Shown: positions 55,737 through 64,000 of the stretch, in pieces
How the letters are laid out: each line of letters starts with the position of its first letter
Position numbering within the stretch: position 1 is the first letter of the stretch
NCBI RefSeq assembly: GCF_030676415.1
Contig: NZ_JAUUTW010000021.1
Coordinates: forward strand, 1 to 64,000
Length of the DNA stretch: 64,000 nt
Direction: 5' to 3'
Source of the DNA: Peribacillus frigoritolerans
GTDB lineage: Bacteria; Bacillota; Bacilli; Bacillales; DSM-1321
The notes under the pieces: model-generated
Told to the model about the DNA's origin: nothing
Database searches by the model: none
The model's input: the letters and a program-made list of their open reading frames with translations, nothing else
Made by a program: the position numbers and the translations under genes

Positions 55737-56222
55737 TTACTTATTATTCACCTTATATTCTTTTTTCGTGCCATCATCGAAAACTACCTCTAAATCGAAT
55801 TCTTGATAGTCATCTTTCAAATTAAAAGCTTTTGTCACTTCTTGAATGACTTCCTCCTCTGATGAATCTTTGGTGAATGTCAATTTTTCCAGAATCGGGG
55901 TCAATTCTTTCATTGCTTCATCACCGTGAACTTCATGTTTGTTAAGTTTGTCCTCGATCGAAGCTTCTGTTTGAGCTCCCATGGTATCATATTCAGCTTC
56001 GTATTCGTTATCATTGCCTATATAATCCACTTCTAATTGAAAATCCTTATAAGTGAAAGGCAGTTTTTCATTATTATCCGTTCCTGTTTCAGGATTATTT
56101 TCCGCTTGATTTTCATTTTCCTGAACCGGCGGGTTTTTCACTTCATCGTTTTCTTCGCCGCATCCAGCCAAAACAAGCATAGCGGCAAACGGCACTGATA
56201 TTATTTTGATTGATCTTCTCAT
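55737..56222 (-). CDS. yusW: YusW-family lipoprotein
   Basis: The 161-residue precursor has lipobox LAGC, an acidic Asn/Glu-rich linker and the YusW domain with FQLEVDYIGNDNEYEAEYD and a Leu/Asp-rich C-terminus (VVFDDGTKKEYKV). Function unknown. Start at ATG 56222 with GGAGGAGG upstream. Confidence 0.8.
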   Translation of the reverse strand: MRRSIKIISVPFAAMLVLAGCGEENDEVKNPPVQENENQAENNPETGTDNNEKLPFTYKDFQLEVDYIGNDNEYEAEYDTMGAQTEASIEDKLNKHEVHGDEAMKELTPILEKLTFTKDSSEEEVIQEVTKAFNLKDDYQEFDLEVVFDDGTKKEYKVNNK

Positions 56223-56320
56223 TAGTTTCCTCCTCCTTTAGTCTGTATACCTTATTTATTTCCTAATAGGGTCATTTAAAACCCCAAGAATCTCTTAGAT
56301 ACATCAAATCGACCAAGTGA

Positions 56321-56965
56321 TCATAGTGGAAGGATATAAAACAATACCGCAAAAAAGTGTGTGACAGATCCCCCAAGCACGAAAACATGCCAAACCGCGT
56401 GATGGAATGGAAAACCGCGCCAAACATAAAAGATGGCTCCAAACGTATAAAGCAATCCCCCTGCAATCAGTAACTGGATACCAGCTGAAGGCATCGTTGC
56501 TGTAAGTGGTCCCCAAACGATAACGATCATCCACCCCATTGCAATATAGAGAATCGTCGAAAGGAAGAGGAATTTTTTCACATAGAAAGCTTTGAAGACG
56601 ACACCAATGATTGCAATTCCCCAAATTATACCTAGCAGTGTCCAGCCCAGTGACCCTTTGATCACAAGAAGCATGATGGGCGTGTATGTTCCTGCAATGA
56701 ATATATATATGGCTGAATGATCAAAGATTTCAAATATATCCTTTGTTTTGCCCTCTGGAAAACTATGCACTAAAGTGGATGATACGTATAAAAGAAGCAT
56801 GGAAACACCATAAATGACTGAAATGACTATATGCCAAGGCGATCCTGTTTGGGCTGAGAATATGATTAAAAACACAAGTGCGGCAATACTCAACAAAACG
56901 CCGACACCGTGGGTTATCGCATTGACCACTTCTTCTTTTTTTGTATAAATATGAGTATTAGCCAT
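56321..56965 (-). CDS. Hemolysin III/PAQR-family membrane protein
   Basis: The 214-residue protein has seven hydrophobic helices with the PAQR features: EEVVNAITHGVGVLLS, SSTLVHSFPEG, HSAIYIFIAGTYTP and HHAVWHVFVLGGSVTHFF, including the conserved metal-binding His residues. ATG 56965 follows GGAG by seven bases (the frame is open to 57007). Divergent from the ArsR-DUF2087 gene. Confidence 0.9.
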   Translation of the reverse strand: MANTHIYTKKEEVVNAITHGVGVLLSIAALVFLIIFSAQTGSPWHIVISVIYGVSMLLLYVSSTLVHSFPEGKTKDIFEIFDHSAIYIFIAGTYTPIMLLVIKGSLGWTLLGIIWGIAIIGVVFKAFYVKKFLFLSTILYIAMGWMIVIVWGPLTATMPSAGIQLLIAGGLLYTFGAIFYVWRGFPFHHAVWHVFVLGGSVTHFFAVLFYILPL

Positions 56966-57055
56966 GTTACAGCTCCTTAATTCCGGATTAATTTTTTTTG
57001 CATTCACCTAAAGTATACATCAGATCTTCCAAGCAATATAGAAAAGTGAATATTA

Positions 57056-57134
57056 ACTTGATTATTATCCCTTAATTAGATTATTATCCCTTAATAGATT
57101 ATTATCTAATTAGATGATAATCTAATTAGAAGTG
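57056..57134. promoter_or_regulatory. Tandem GATTATTATC repeats and dyad before arsR-DUF2087
   Basis: GATTATTATCCCTTAAT appears in two direct copies (about 57060 and 57080) and a third shortened one, followed by ATTATCTAATTAGATGATAAT, a dyad ending next to the ribosome binding site. Likely autoregulatory operators between the divergent genes. Confidence 0.55.
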
Positions 57135-57144
57135 GGGGATAAAA

Positions 57145-57732
57145 GTGCAATTAGAAAAATTGGTCGCTTTCCATAAAACGATTGGTGATGTAACTAGGAT
57201 TAGAATTATATCCATCCTGGCAAATGGTCCAAAACACGGACAGGCACTTGCGGGAATATTAAAATTGACGGCCCCGACCATTTCACACCATTTAACGAAA
57301 TTGAAGGACATTAATTTAGTGAAGGATCAGAGGGAAAAAAATACGGTATATTATTTTTTGAATGAAGATGTCCTGAAGCATTATTCGTCAGCATTACCTA
57401 AAATGGTTTCAAATAGGGGGGACTTCAATAAAATGGATAATCAAAAGCTGAATTTAGAACACAAAAAGATCCTTGAAAACTTTTTTACTCCAGATGGTCG
57501 ACTAAAAACCATACCAGCACAGAGAAAAAAGAAAATGATCGTTCTTCATCATATAGCGAGCCTTTTGGAAAAGGGACGTAAATATCCAGAAAAAGAACTG
57601 AATGAATTCATCCAGTCTTTCCATGAAGATTATGCAACGATAAGGCGCGAACTCATTATCGGAAGCATCATGTACCGTGAAAACAGCATTTATGAATTGA
57701 ATCCCCGCGAGATGTGGGCTGATATCGTTTAA
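57145..57732 (+). CDS. ArsR-family regulator with DUF2087 domain
   Basis: The 195-residue protein has an ArsR winged helix (GDVTRIRIISILANGPKHG, APTISHHLTKLKDINLVK) and a C-terminal DUF2087 domain from about residue 100 (NFFTPDGRLKTIPAQRKKK, GRKYPEKELNEFI, EDYATIRRELI). Start is GTG 57145 with GGGGG upstream. No metal-binding Cys/His set is visible in the helix-turn-helix. Partner genes unknown. Confidence 0.88.
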   Translation: MQLEKLVAFHKTIGDVTRIRIISILANGPKHGQALAGILKLTAPTISHHLTKLKDINLVKDQREKNTVYYFLNEDVLKHYSSALPKMVSNRGDFNKMDNQKLNLEHKKILENFFTPDGRLKTIPAQRKKKMIVLHHIASLLEKGRKYPEKELNEFIQSFHEDYATIRRELIIGSIMYRENSIYELNPREMWADIV

Positions 57733-57754
57733 CGGAAGGTTTGAAAAAAGAAAA

Positions 57755-57782
57755 AACCGGCCTTCCATTTGGAAAGCCGGTT
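57755..57782. terminator. Terminator between convergent genes
   Basis: AACCGGCCTTCC pairs with GGAAAGCCGGTT (one mismatch). Confidence 0.65.
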
Positions 57783-57795
57783 CTTGAGATGTAGT

Positions 57796-58395
57796 TTATA
57801 TGGCAAAATGGTGGCCGCCGATAATTTTTATTACTTCTAATTGTTTCATCCATTCACTGTCCGAAATACTAGGATTCCAAAAATACAAGGCATCATTTGT
57901 GTAGCCATGAATCGCCAATGCTTCATTGACGGCTCTCTTGGCATCAGCACCTGCTGCTTTGTTTATACTGCCATCACCAACAGGCGAGAATTGGTTTTTT
58001 TGATAGATCACTTCCCGTACCGTATCAGGAAATTCATTACTATCCAGGCGATTTAAAACAACTCCTGCCACCTCTACCTTACCTCGGTATGGCTCCCCTT
58101 TGGCTTCTGCATGCACAAGCCTTGCTAATAATTCTTTATCTTTTTCATTCATTACATGTGGAATAATCAATGTCTTACCAGGCTCGGCAACATTATTTAC
58201 ATTATTATTGACTTCTTTCAACTTTCTGATTGGAACACCGTGCTGCTTCGCAATATCCCATATCGATTCACCTTGTTTAATGACATGTTTGGTTGCTCCA
58301 TCAGAAGCTTTACTGGTCGTTCCCTTAGGAAAAGCTATCCCAAGTATGATGACACTTAGAGTCATTATCACGGTTATTAATACTGATAATTTCAT
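57796..58395 (-). CDS. SleB-type cell wall hydrolase with LysM
   Basis: The 199-residue protein has a signal/TM helix (LITVIMTLSVIILGIAF), one LysM motif (HVIKQGESIWDIAKQHG, GKTLIIP) and a Hydrolase_2 (CwlJ/SleB) domain: LARLVHAEAKGEPYRGKVEV, VLNRL, YQKNQFSPVGDG and WNPSISDS. It is like YkvT: a lytic enzyme acting on peptidoglycan during sporulation, germination or growth. Short YkvT-like form without the second domain of SleB. Confidence 0.88.
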   Translation of the reverse strand: MKLSVLITVIMTLSVIILGIAFPKGTTSKASDGATKHVIKQGESIWDIAKQHGVPIRKLKEVNNNVNNVAEPGKTLIIPHVMNEKDKELLARLVHAEAKGEPYRGKVEVAGVVLNRLDSNEFPDTVREVIYQKNQFSPVGDGSINKAAGADAKRAVNEALAIHGYTNDALYFWNPSISDSEWMKQLEVIKIIGGHHFAI

Positions 58396-58500
58396 CCTGT
58401 AACCTCCCCATTAAGCATCTTCCAAGGATAACAGACCATATGGGAGAAAACAGTGCTAAATTTTTTCCAAGGAAATGGAGGAAAAATTTTCACGGATCTA

Positions 58501-59076
58501 TTAACTTCGAAATTTTAATGATTCCCATTCTTCCCGCAGCATTCCCATTCTGATTGAATCATAATAATAACCATCATGATAACGGCATTTTCTCATCCTT
58601 CCCTCTACTTGCATACCTACCTTTTCTCCAACTGCGATCATACGTTCATTACCTGACCATGTCGTCAGCCCAACCCGCTCAATCTCCATTTTTTCGAATA
58701 AATAGCCTATGAACAACATTAACGCTTCTGTTCCATAACCGCCATTCCAATACGTGGGCTCAAAAATCGTAATTCCGATTTCAAGCCAACGTGAAGGTTC
58801 ATGTTCCCAGTAATATACAACAGAGCCTATTATTTGATCGTTTTTTTCCATTAATAGCTCAGAGTAAACCCCCATTTTCTCATCATAGGTTCTATGCTTC
58901 GTTTCTTTATCGATATACGTATGGAAATCAATGAGTTCAAGAGGATGATAAGGTGCATCCCACTTTTTCCATTCTGGATCGGCTTCTCCATATTTCAGGC
59001 TCCATAAACGTTTTAAATCGGCTTGTTTAACATTCCTCAATATTACTTTGCTTCCTTCAATCCAAACATCGTCCAA
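58501..59076 (-). CDS. GNAT-family N-acetyltransferase
   Basis: The 191-residue protein has the RimJ/RimL-type GNAT fold: VILRNVKQADLKRLWSL, IGSVVYYWEHEPSRWLEIGI, PTYWNGGYGTEAL (acetyl-CoA loop) and GLTTWSGNERMIAVGEKVG. Substrate unknown. Confidence 0.87.
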   Translation of the reverse strand: MDDVWIEGSKVILRNVKQADLKRLWSLKYGEADPEWKKWDAPYHPLELIDFHTYIDKETKHRTYDEKMGVYSELLMEKNDQIIGSVVYYWEHEPSRWLEIGITIFEPTYWNGGYGTEALMLFIGYLFEKMEIERVGLTTWSGNERMIAVGEKVGMQVEGRMRKCRYHDGYYYDSIRMGMLREEWESLKFRS

Positions 59077-59115
59077 TCCGCTTCCCCCACTTCATCCTTG
59101 CTGTATCCTTCCATT

Positions 59116-59520
59116 TTACCGGTCGACACATAATTTAATAAAATATTGCCTTTCTCTGGGACCATCGAATTCACAAAAATATACACCCTGCCAAGTACCA
59201 AGGATTAAGCTCCCTTTATGGATGATCACCTGTTGTGAAGAACCAACCGTACTTGATTTCAAATGGGCAGCCGTGTTTCCTTCCATATGTAAATCCAATG
59301 TATGATTCCATGGGTATTGCTCATCCAGTCTTCTTAGCATATCCTTTTTGACATCGGGATCAGCATTTTCATTAATCGTGATCCCTGCTGTCGTATGTGG
59401 ACAATATATAAGAGCTATCCCTTCTTGAATCCCATTTTCCTTGATGAATGCCTGTACTTCTGTCGTAACATCAATCATATCATCCCTTTTCGTCGTTTTT
59501 AAGGTGTTTTTCTTCAGCAT
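59116..59520 (-). CDS. YjbQ-family protein (UPF0047)
   Basis: The 134-residue protein has the complete YjbQ signature [39 protein letters not shown] and [17 protein letters not shown]. Family members form a small trimeric metal-binding fold and include a weak secondary thiamine-phosphate synthase activity in E. coli. ATG 59520 after GGGAG. Confidence 0.9.
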   Translation of the reverse strand: MLKKNTLKTTKRDDMIDVTTEVQAFIKENGIQEGIALIYCPHTTAGITINENADPDVKKDMLRRLDEQYPWNHTLDLHMEGNTAAHLKSSTVGSSQQVIIHKGSLILGTWQGVYFCEFDGPRERQYFIKLCVDR

Positions 59521-59705
59521 GTACGTTCACTCCCTTTGTTCATTTTAATACTCCTTTACCCATAAACATTACATTCATGCTTTCATAAACCATTCAAGAT
59601 TAAAATATAAGAAAATCTTATCGATAACAATTAAAAAAAGAACCTATTCTTATTGATTATTTTAATTTAAAATTGGATATATAAGGAATTGGAAGGGGTG
59701 GCAAG

Positions 59706-60074
59706 ATGAATTTCATTTTTAAATCAATCGACCATTACCAATTAGCATCTCCTAAAAATACCGAGGACCAATCAAGGAAGTTTTTCACTGAGATATTAAT
59801 GTTCCGGGAAGTGAATAAGCCTCCATCATTAAGTTCCAATGGCGGGTTATGGTTCGAATCGGGACCAATCAAAATTCATGTCGGAACGGAGGATCCTTTC
59901 ATTCCCGCGAGAAAAGCCCATCCCGCACTTGAAGTTGAAAATCTTAATGACTTTAAACAACATCTAATTACTAAGCATATTTCTTTTACAGAAGACGAGA
60001 GGTTGCCCGGGGCTAAGCGCATATATTTATCCGATCCCTTCGGCAACCGGATCGAAATGTTGGAATGGTTATAA
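59706..60074 (+). CDS. VOC-family protein
   Basis: The 122-residue protein is a single VOC domain: SIDHYQLASPKNTEDQSR, FRE, WFESGPIKIHVG, HPALEVENLNDFKQ and FGNRIEMLEW. Glyoxalase/bleomycin-resistance-like; ligand unknown. GGAAGGGG before the ATG. Confidence 0.87.
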   Translation: MNFIFKSIDHYQLASPKNTEDQSRKFFTEILMFREVNKPPSLSSNGGLWFESGPIKIHVGTEDPFIPARKAHPALEVENLNDFKQHLITKHISFTEDERLPGAKRIYLSDPFGNRIEMLEWL

Positions 60075-60076
60075 TA

Positions 60077-60107
60077 AAAAGCGGGTCCATTTATCGGACC
60101 CGCTTTT
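60077..60107. terminator. Bidirectional terminator
   Basis: AAAAGCGGGTCC (60077-60088) and GGACCCGCTTTT (60096-60107), exact; serves VOC gene and fruA. Confidence 0.85.
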
Positions 60108-60118
60108 GTAGGTGTATA

Positions 60119-62008
60119 TTATTTTTGTTTCTTTTTCCAGAATCCCAATATTAAAGCGGTAATGAGGGCTCCTATTAAAATCGCCAGCAAATAGCGGAAA
60201 GGATGGTTGACTAGGGGGATGACAAATATTCCCCCATGCGGCGCTGGCAAAGTTACACTAAAAGCCATTGACAGGGCTCCTGCCGTCGCTGCCCCAACAA
60301 CACTGCTGACGATAACGCGCAATGGATCCGCGGCCGCAAAAGGAATGGCTCCCTCTGTAATGAACGAAGCACCCATGAAGTAATTAGTGAATCCGGATTT
60401 CCTTTCCATTTCACTGAATTTACTTTTAAAGAATGTAGTTGCAAATGCGATACCTAGTGGAGGAACCATTCCACCAGCCATTACTGCAGCATGTGGTCCG
60501 AAACTTGATGCCTCAATGGCTGCAATCCCAAAAGTGAATGCGGCTTTATTTAAAGGGCCGCCCATATCCACAGCCATCATACCCCCAAGAATCAAGCCAA
60601 GGAATATTGCGTTCGTGCCGGATAAGCCTTGCAGCCAATCTGTCAGGCCCGTGTTAATTGCGGTTACTGGTTCATTTATGAGAAATATCATGATAAACCC
60701 TGTAATTAACATCCCAAATACAGGATAGAGTAAAACCGGTTTAATGCCATCGAGTGTTTGTGGTAACTTGGAAAACAATTTTCTTAATAGTAAGACGACA
60801 TAACCTGCAAGGAAACCGGCGATCAGTCCGCCAAGAAAACCGGCATTAGCCTGTGCTGCCAATAATCCCCCTACCATACCAGGGGCAAAACCTGGACGGT
60901 CGGCTATACTTGAAGCAATGAATCCAGCGAGTACAGGGATAAGCAAGAAGAAGGCACCATTTCCCCCGCCAATATCACTTAATGCTTTGGCAATGGGATT
61001 ATAATTAGGATTCGCCGGATCGGCTGCCTCAATTCCAAAAAAGAAAGAAAGCGCAATCAAGATACCGCCCCCGACGACAAATGGAAGCATATTACTTACG
61101 CCATTCATTAAGTGCTTGTAAATCCCCAATCCTCCTTTTGCTGAATCACCTTCATCACTTTTATCATTTCCTGTTCCTTTGTAAACAGGGGCATCCTGAT
61201 TCAAGGCTCTTGTTAACAGTTCCTCGGTCTTCCGGATCCCATGGGCAACAGGGACAATAATGACATGTTTTCCATTAAAACGATCCATTTCCACCTGCTT
61301 ATCAGCTGCAACGATAATCGCATCCGCCTCATCAATTTCTGCAGCGGTTAAACCATTTTTGATTCCTGTGGAACCATTTGTTTCCACTTTGAAATCGATA
61401 CCCATTTCCTTCGCCTTGGCCTTTAACGCATCGGCAGCCATATAAGTATGGGCGATTCCTGTTGGACAAGCTGTAACGGCAAGGATTTTACCTTTACTGT
61501 TACCACTGGCAGCATTACTTGTTTGCTCCTCTTCTCTTACTTCTTCATCGGCTTCCATTTCTTTTTGATTGATTATCTCTAACACTTCCTCACCAGAAGA
61601 AGCAGAAATCAATCGGGCTCTGAATTTATCATCCATCAGTAATGAAGAAAGCCGGGAAAGGGTTTCCAAGTGATCTGCATTCGCTCCTTCACTTGCTGCA
61701 ATCATAAAGAACAAATGAGCTGGCTGCCCGTCAAGCGATTCATAATCCACACCACTTACCGATTTGCCGAAACAGATGGAAGGTATCCTTACTGCATTTG
61801 TTTTTGCGTGGGGAATGGCGATTCCTTCACCAATCCCTGTTGTGCTTTGCTCTTCACGTTTTGAGATGGCAGCTTTGAACCCCTCCAAATCGTTTAACCT
61901 GTCAGCCTCGGCTAACTTCCCTGATAGTTCATCAATGACTGCTTGCTTTGTAGAACTTTGCAGATTGATTATGATTGTATCCAATTTTAACAAGTCTGTA
62001 ATTTTCAT
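60119..62008 (-). CDS. fruA: Fructose PTS transporter subunit IIABC
   Basis: The 629-residue protein has domains IIA (about 1-150; active His in GIAIPHAKTNAV), IIB (about 170-270; Cys in VTACPTGIAHTYMAADAL) and IIC membrane part (about 300-629; VVGGGILIALSFFFGIE, FITEGAIPFAAADPLRV). It imports fructose as fructose 1-phosphate. It follows fruK by 4 bp and is the last gene of fruR-fruK-fruA. Confidence 0.95.
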   Translation of the reverse strand: MKITDLLKLDTIIINLQSSTKQAVIDELSGKLAEADRLNDLEGFKAAISKREEQSTTGIGEGIAIPHAKTNAVRIPSICFGKSVSGVDYESLDGQPAHLFFMIAASEGANADHLETLSRLSSLLMDDKFRARLISASSGEEVLEIINQKEMEADEEVREEEQTSNAASGNSKGKILAVTACPTGIAHTYMAADALKAKAKEMGIDFKVETNGSTGIKNGLTAAEIDEADAIIVAADKQVEMDRFNGKHVIIVPVAHGIRKTEELLTRALNQDAPVYKGTGNDKSDEGDSAKGGLGIYKHLMNGVSNMLPFVVGGGILIALSFFFGIEAADPANPNYNPIAKALSDIGGGNGAFFLLIPVLAGFIASSIADRPGFAPGMVGGLLAAQANAGFLGGLIAGFLAGYVVLLLRKLFSKLPQTLDGIKPVLLYPVFGMLITGFIMIFLINEPVTAINTGLTDWLQGLSGTNAIFLGLILGGMMAVDMGGPLNKAAFTFGIAAIEASSFGPHAAVMAGGMVPPLGIAFATTFFKSKFSEMERKSGFTNYFMGASFITEGAIPFAAADPLRVIVSSVVGAATAGALSMAFSVTLPAPHGGIFVIPLVNHPFRYLLAILIGALITALILGFWKKKQK

Positions 62009-62012
62009 AGAG

Positions 62013-62933
62013 TCAGCCTCCTGTTAGATGATTGATAGCAATTTGCGGTAATAACTCTTCAATTTTATCCAATGTACCGAGATCAGATGAAAAGGCTGTA
62101 GCACTTCCTGCTGCAAGACTGAAGCGGAAAGCAGATAGAATATCCCCTGTCCTTTCATATGTCCCGATGAAACCTGCGACCATGGAATCACCGGCACCCA
62201 CTGAGTTGATGACGTTCCCTTTTGGAACATTTGCGGAATATGACTCCCCGCCGGAGCATAGCACCGCCCCCTGTCCCGCCATTGAAACAATAACGTTTTG
62301 TGCTCCTGCTTCAACCAATTTAGCGCCATATTCTCTAGCATCATCAACCGTTTTTATTTCGGTGGAAAAAAGCTCACCCAGTTCATGGTGATTAGGCTTT
62401 ATTAAAAATGGCCGGTGTGGAAGGACATTCAGTAATCCTTTGCCACTCGTATCCACCACCACTTTAATGCCGTTATCGGAACAAGTCCTTGCCATGGCTT
62501 CGTATACATCCGAAGGAACGCTTGGAGGGATGCTTCCTGACAAAATGAGGATATCATTATTATTCAGCTGTTCAATCTGACTAAATAATTGTTGATAATT
62601 CCCTTTTGAAATGACTGGCCCTTGGCTATTTATTTCGGTCTCCAGCCCTGTTTTCAATTTAATGTTTATTCTTGTATCTCCAGCTATCTCTGTAAAGTCC
62701 GTAATAATCTCTTCCTGTCTTAAAAACCTTTTTACAAATTCACCTGTTTGTCCACCGATGAATCCTAACGCTGTCGTACTATTTCCCAGCCTTTTAAGCA
62801 CTCGGGAAACATTGATTCCTTTTCCTCCAGGGAATTTGGCATCATAACTGGTTCGATTCACCTTGCCCATTTGAAAGCTCTCCACCTCGACCAGATAATC
62901 GATGGATGGATTGAGTGTCACTGTATAAATCAT
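62013..62933 (-). CDS. fruK: 1-phosphofructokinase
   Basis: The 306-residue PfkB-family kinase has GGKGINVSRVLKRLG, the anion-hole/active Asp segment NSVGAGDSMVAGF and LNPSIDYLVEV at the start. It converts fructose 1-phosphate to fructose 1,6-bisphosphate. Its ATG overlaps the fruR stop (TAATG), which indicates translational coupling. Confidence 0.95.
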   Translation of the reverse strand: MIYTVTLNPSIDYLVEVESFQMGKVNRTSYDAKFPGGKGINVSRVLKRLGNSTTALGFIGGQTGEFVKRFLRQEEIITDFTEIAGDTRINIKLKTGLETEINSQGPVISKGNYQQLFSQIEQLNNNDILILSGSIPPSVPSDVYEAMARTCSDNGIKVVVDTSGKGLLNVLPHRPFLIKPNHHELGELFSTEIKTVDDAREYGAKLVEAGAQNVIVSMAGQGAVLCSGGESYSANVPKGNVINSVGAGDSMVAGFIGTYERTGDILSAFRFSLAAGSATAFSSDLGTLDKIEELLPQIAINHLTGG

Positions 62934-63682
62934 TAAATGGTCACGACCTTTATCTTTGGATTTTTATGGAGTTGAGCAACAGCCTCTTCATCATTGCTGT
63001 CAGTAAGGATAATGGCATCGCTTACATCTGCCACCTTAGCGAAAGTAGCTTCATTAAGTTTGGAACTGTCTGCAAGCACGTAGGATTCGTTAGAGAGGCG
63101 TAATGCCATCTTCTTCAGTAGAGCTTCTTCCGGGTCGGGTGTTGTGAAACCCAGATCTTGATGAATGCCGTTCATTCCCAAGAAACATTTATCAAAACGG
63201 TATTCATTCAAAAACTGTACAGCATTACTTCCTATAACCGCATTTGTCGAGAATTTTATCGTTCCGCCCACTAACACTGTTTTGATTTCCAATTCGATGA
63301 GTTTTGGAATATGCATAAGACCATTTGTCAGCACCGTTATATTTTTATCCTTTAAATAAGGAATCATTTCCGCAGTTGTCGTGCCTGCATCAAGATATAT
63401 ACAATCATTTTTCTCTATGAATGAAGCCGCAAGCTTTGCTATAAGTTGTTTTTCAGCTCTTGCTTTGTTTTGCTTTTCCATAGTTGTGGGTTCAAGGCCT
63501 TTTCTTTGAAGTAAAGACGCCCCGCCATGCACGCGTTTCAAGAGCTTCATTTCTTCGAGTTGCACTAAATCTCTCCGAATGGTCGACTCCGAGGCTTGTA
63601 ACTGATCTACAAGCTCCTGCAGCTTTACCGTTCCTTGTTCTTTAAGGATCGATAAGATGAACTGGTGCCTTTCAGTTGTCAA
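62933..63682 (-). CDS. fruR: DeoR-family regulator of the fru operon
   Basis: The 249-residue DeoR protein has helix-turn-helix LTTERHQFILSILKEQGTV, LQASESTIRRDLVQLEEMK and a sugar-phosphate domain (LDAGTTTAEMIPYL, GTIKFSTNAVIGSNAV, FLGMNGIH). I place the start at TTG 63682 (GAGGTGG eight bases upstream, matching the MLTxERHQ family start); a GTG at 63694 is possible. Fructose 1-phosphate is the usual effector. Direct repeats 63739-63791 are probable operators. Confidence 0.9.
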   Translation of the reverse strand: MTTERHQFILSILKEQGTVKLQELVDQLQASESTIRRDLVQLEEMKLLKRVHGGASLLQRKGLEPTTMEKQNKARAEKQLIAKLAASFIEKNDCIYLDAGTTTAEMIPYLKDKNITVLTNGLMHIPKLIELEIKTVLVGGTIKFSTNAVIGSNAVQFLNEYRFDKCFLGMNGIHQDLGFTTPDPEEALLKKMALRLSNESYVLADSSKLNEATFAKVADVSDAIILTDSNDEEAVAQLHKNPKIKVVTI

Positions 63683-63711
63683 CAATTCGCCCACCTCACT
63701 TTAATATCATC

Positions 63712-63791
63712 ATCATATATGAAAACAAAGAAATAATCAATCAAAAACGTTTAAAAATACTCATATCCATTCAAAAATACCTTCAAAAACA
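63712..63791 (-). promoter_or_regulatory. fru operon promoter with FruR-like direct repeats
   Basis: Minus strand: TTGATT (63740-63735), 17 nt, TATGAT (63717-63712). Upstream on the same strand four repeats of (A/G)TTTTTGAA type: GTTTTTGAT, ATTTTTAAA, ATTTTTGAA and GTTTTTGAA (plus positions 63740-63790), a DeoR-type operator array. Confidence 0.65.
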
Positions 63792-63840
63792 TTCATCTTG
63801 ATTAGATTCTATGAAAATATACTTTCAGTCTCCATACAAA

Positions 63841-63873
63841 AAAACCCCCATGTCATGATGACAGGGGGGTTCG
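63841..63873 (-). terminator. odhB terminator
   Basis: AACCCCCATGTCA (63843-63855) pairs with TGACAGGGGGGTT (63859-63871, one mismatch); T-run on the minus strand. Confidence 0.8.
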
Positions 63874-63883
63874 GATTATTTTA

Positions 63884-64000
63884 TTAGCCTTGAAGTAAAA
63901 GTTGTTCTGGATCTTCCAGCATATCTTTGATAGCCACTAAGAAACCAACTGCTTCTTTTCCGTCTACGATACGGTGATCATAAGATAATGCAAGGTACAT
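63884..64000 (-). CDS. odhB: 2-oxoglutarate dehydrogenase E2 (dihydrolipoyl succinyltransferase), 3' end
   Basis: The last 38 residues read [20 protein letters not shown] and [13 protein letters not shown], ending at TAA 63884. DHRxVDG is the acyltransferase active-site motif (catalytic His and Asp) of the E2 chain. The gene continues off the right edge. Confidence 0.93.
   Translation of the reverse strand: MYLALSYDHRIVDGKEAVGFLVAIKDMLEDPEQLLLQG

Overview
The window is low-GC Bacillaceae chromosome, most likely from Peribacillus or a close relative. I infer this from sporulation and germination genes (spoVAD/spoVAE, DUF1657, SleB-type hydrolase), a bacilliredoxin (YtxJ/BrxC), a CstR-type regulator, a YusW lipoprotein, a FruA/FruK/FruR operon, a BirA-box bioY, and odhB at the right edge. 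No rRNA, tRNA or CRISPR array is visible.

Region 1 (1-15300) is an accessory and decaying zone. It holds broken luciferase-like oxidoreductases, fragments of ROK kinase, GH1 6-phospho-beta-glucosidase, DUF454, FAH-family, ArsR and MscS genes, and intact genes for an amine oxidase, an ArsR-rhodanese regulator, a bacilliredoxin, a thioredoxin, a short-chain dehydrogenase (SDR), PyrD, glutamate dehydrogenase and methylmalonyl-CoA epimerase. The main signal is one promoter-operator module: -35 TTGAC(T/G), 17 bp, TATAAT, then a dyad of the type TTCAATT(N2-4)AATTGAA. It occurs four times (2124-2176, 6566-6612, 9180-9226, 13958-14004), with a half-like site before the ArsR-rhodanese gene and a related dyad before the amine oxidase. 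I infer a local redox or persulfide-type regulon.

Region 2 (15300-25400) holds a DMT exporter and its TrmB-family regulator sharing a dyad operator, remnants of a DNA methyltransferase and a flotillin, a BrnQ carrier, and an intact bla-blaR1-blaI beta-lactamase locus with dyads in the divergent promoter region.

Region 3 (25500-39900) contains an amino-acid catabolic operon (permease, aldehyde dehydrogenase, ACT-less homoserine dehydrogenase, Cys/Met-type PLP enzyme) opposite a GntR regulator whose best start codon is ATC. It also has IS1182-derived hairpin elements, a wrecked IS110 transposase, a DinB protein, a macrolide-type glycosyltransferase and a secreted beta/gamma-crystallin-like protein.

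Region 4 (39900-52000) carries a GC-rich Bacillus repeat, a partial spoVA-type operon (spoVAD-spoVAE-DUF1657-DUF421, no spoVAC), small lipoproteins and secreted proteins, a frameshifted IS110 element with its noncoding end, a MerR-SDR pair with a 19-bp-spacer promoter, a broken DUF2971 gene and several copies of a dispersed intergenic repeat.

Region 5 (52000-64000) looks like ordinary core chromosome: Lrp regulator, MBL hydrolase, MFS transporter, BioY, YusW, hemolysin III, ArsR-DUF2087 regulator, SleB-like hydrolase, GNAT, YjbQ, VOC protein, the fructose PTS operon, and the 3' end of odhB.
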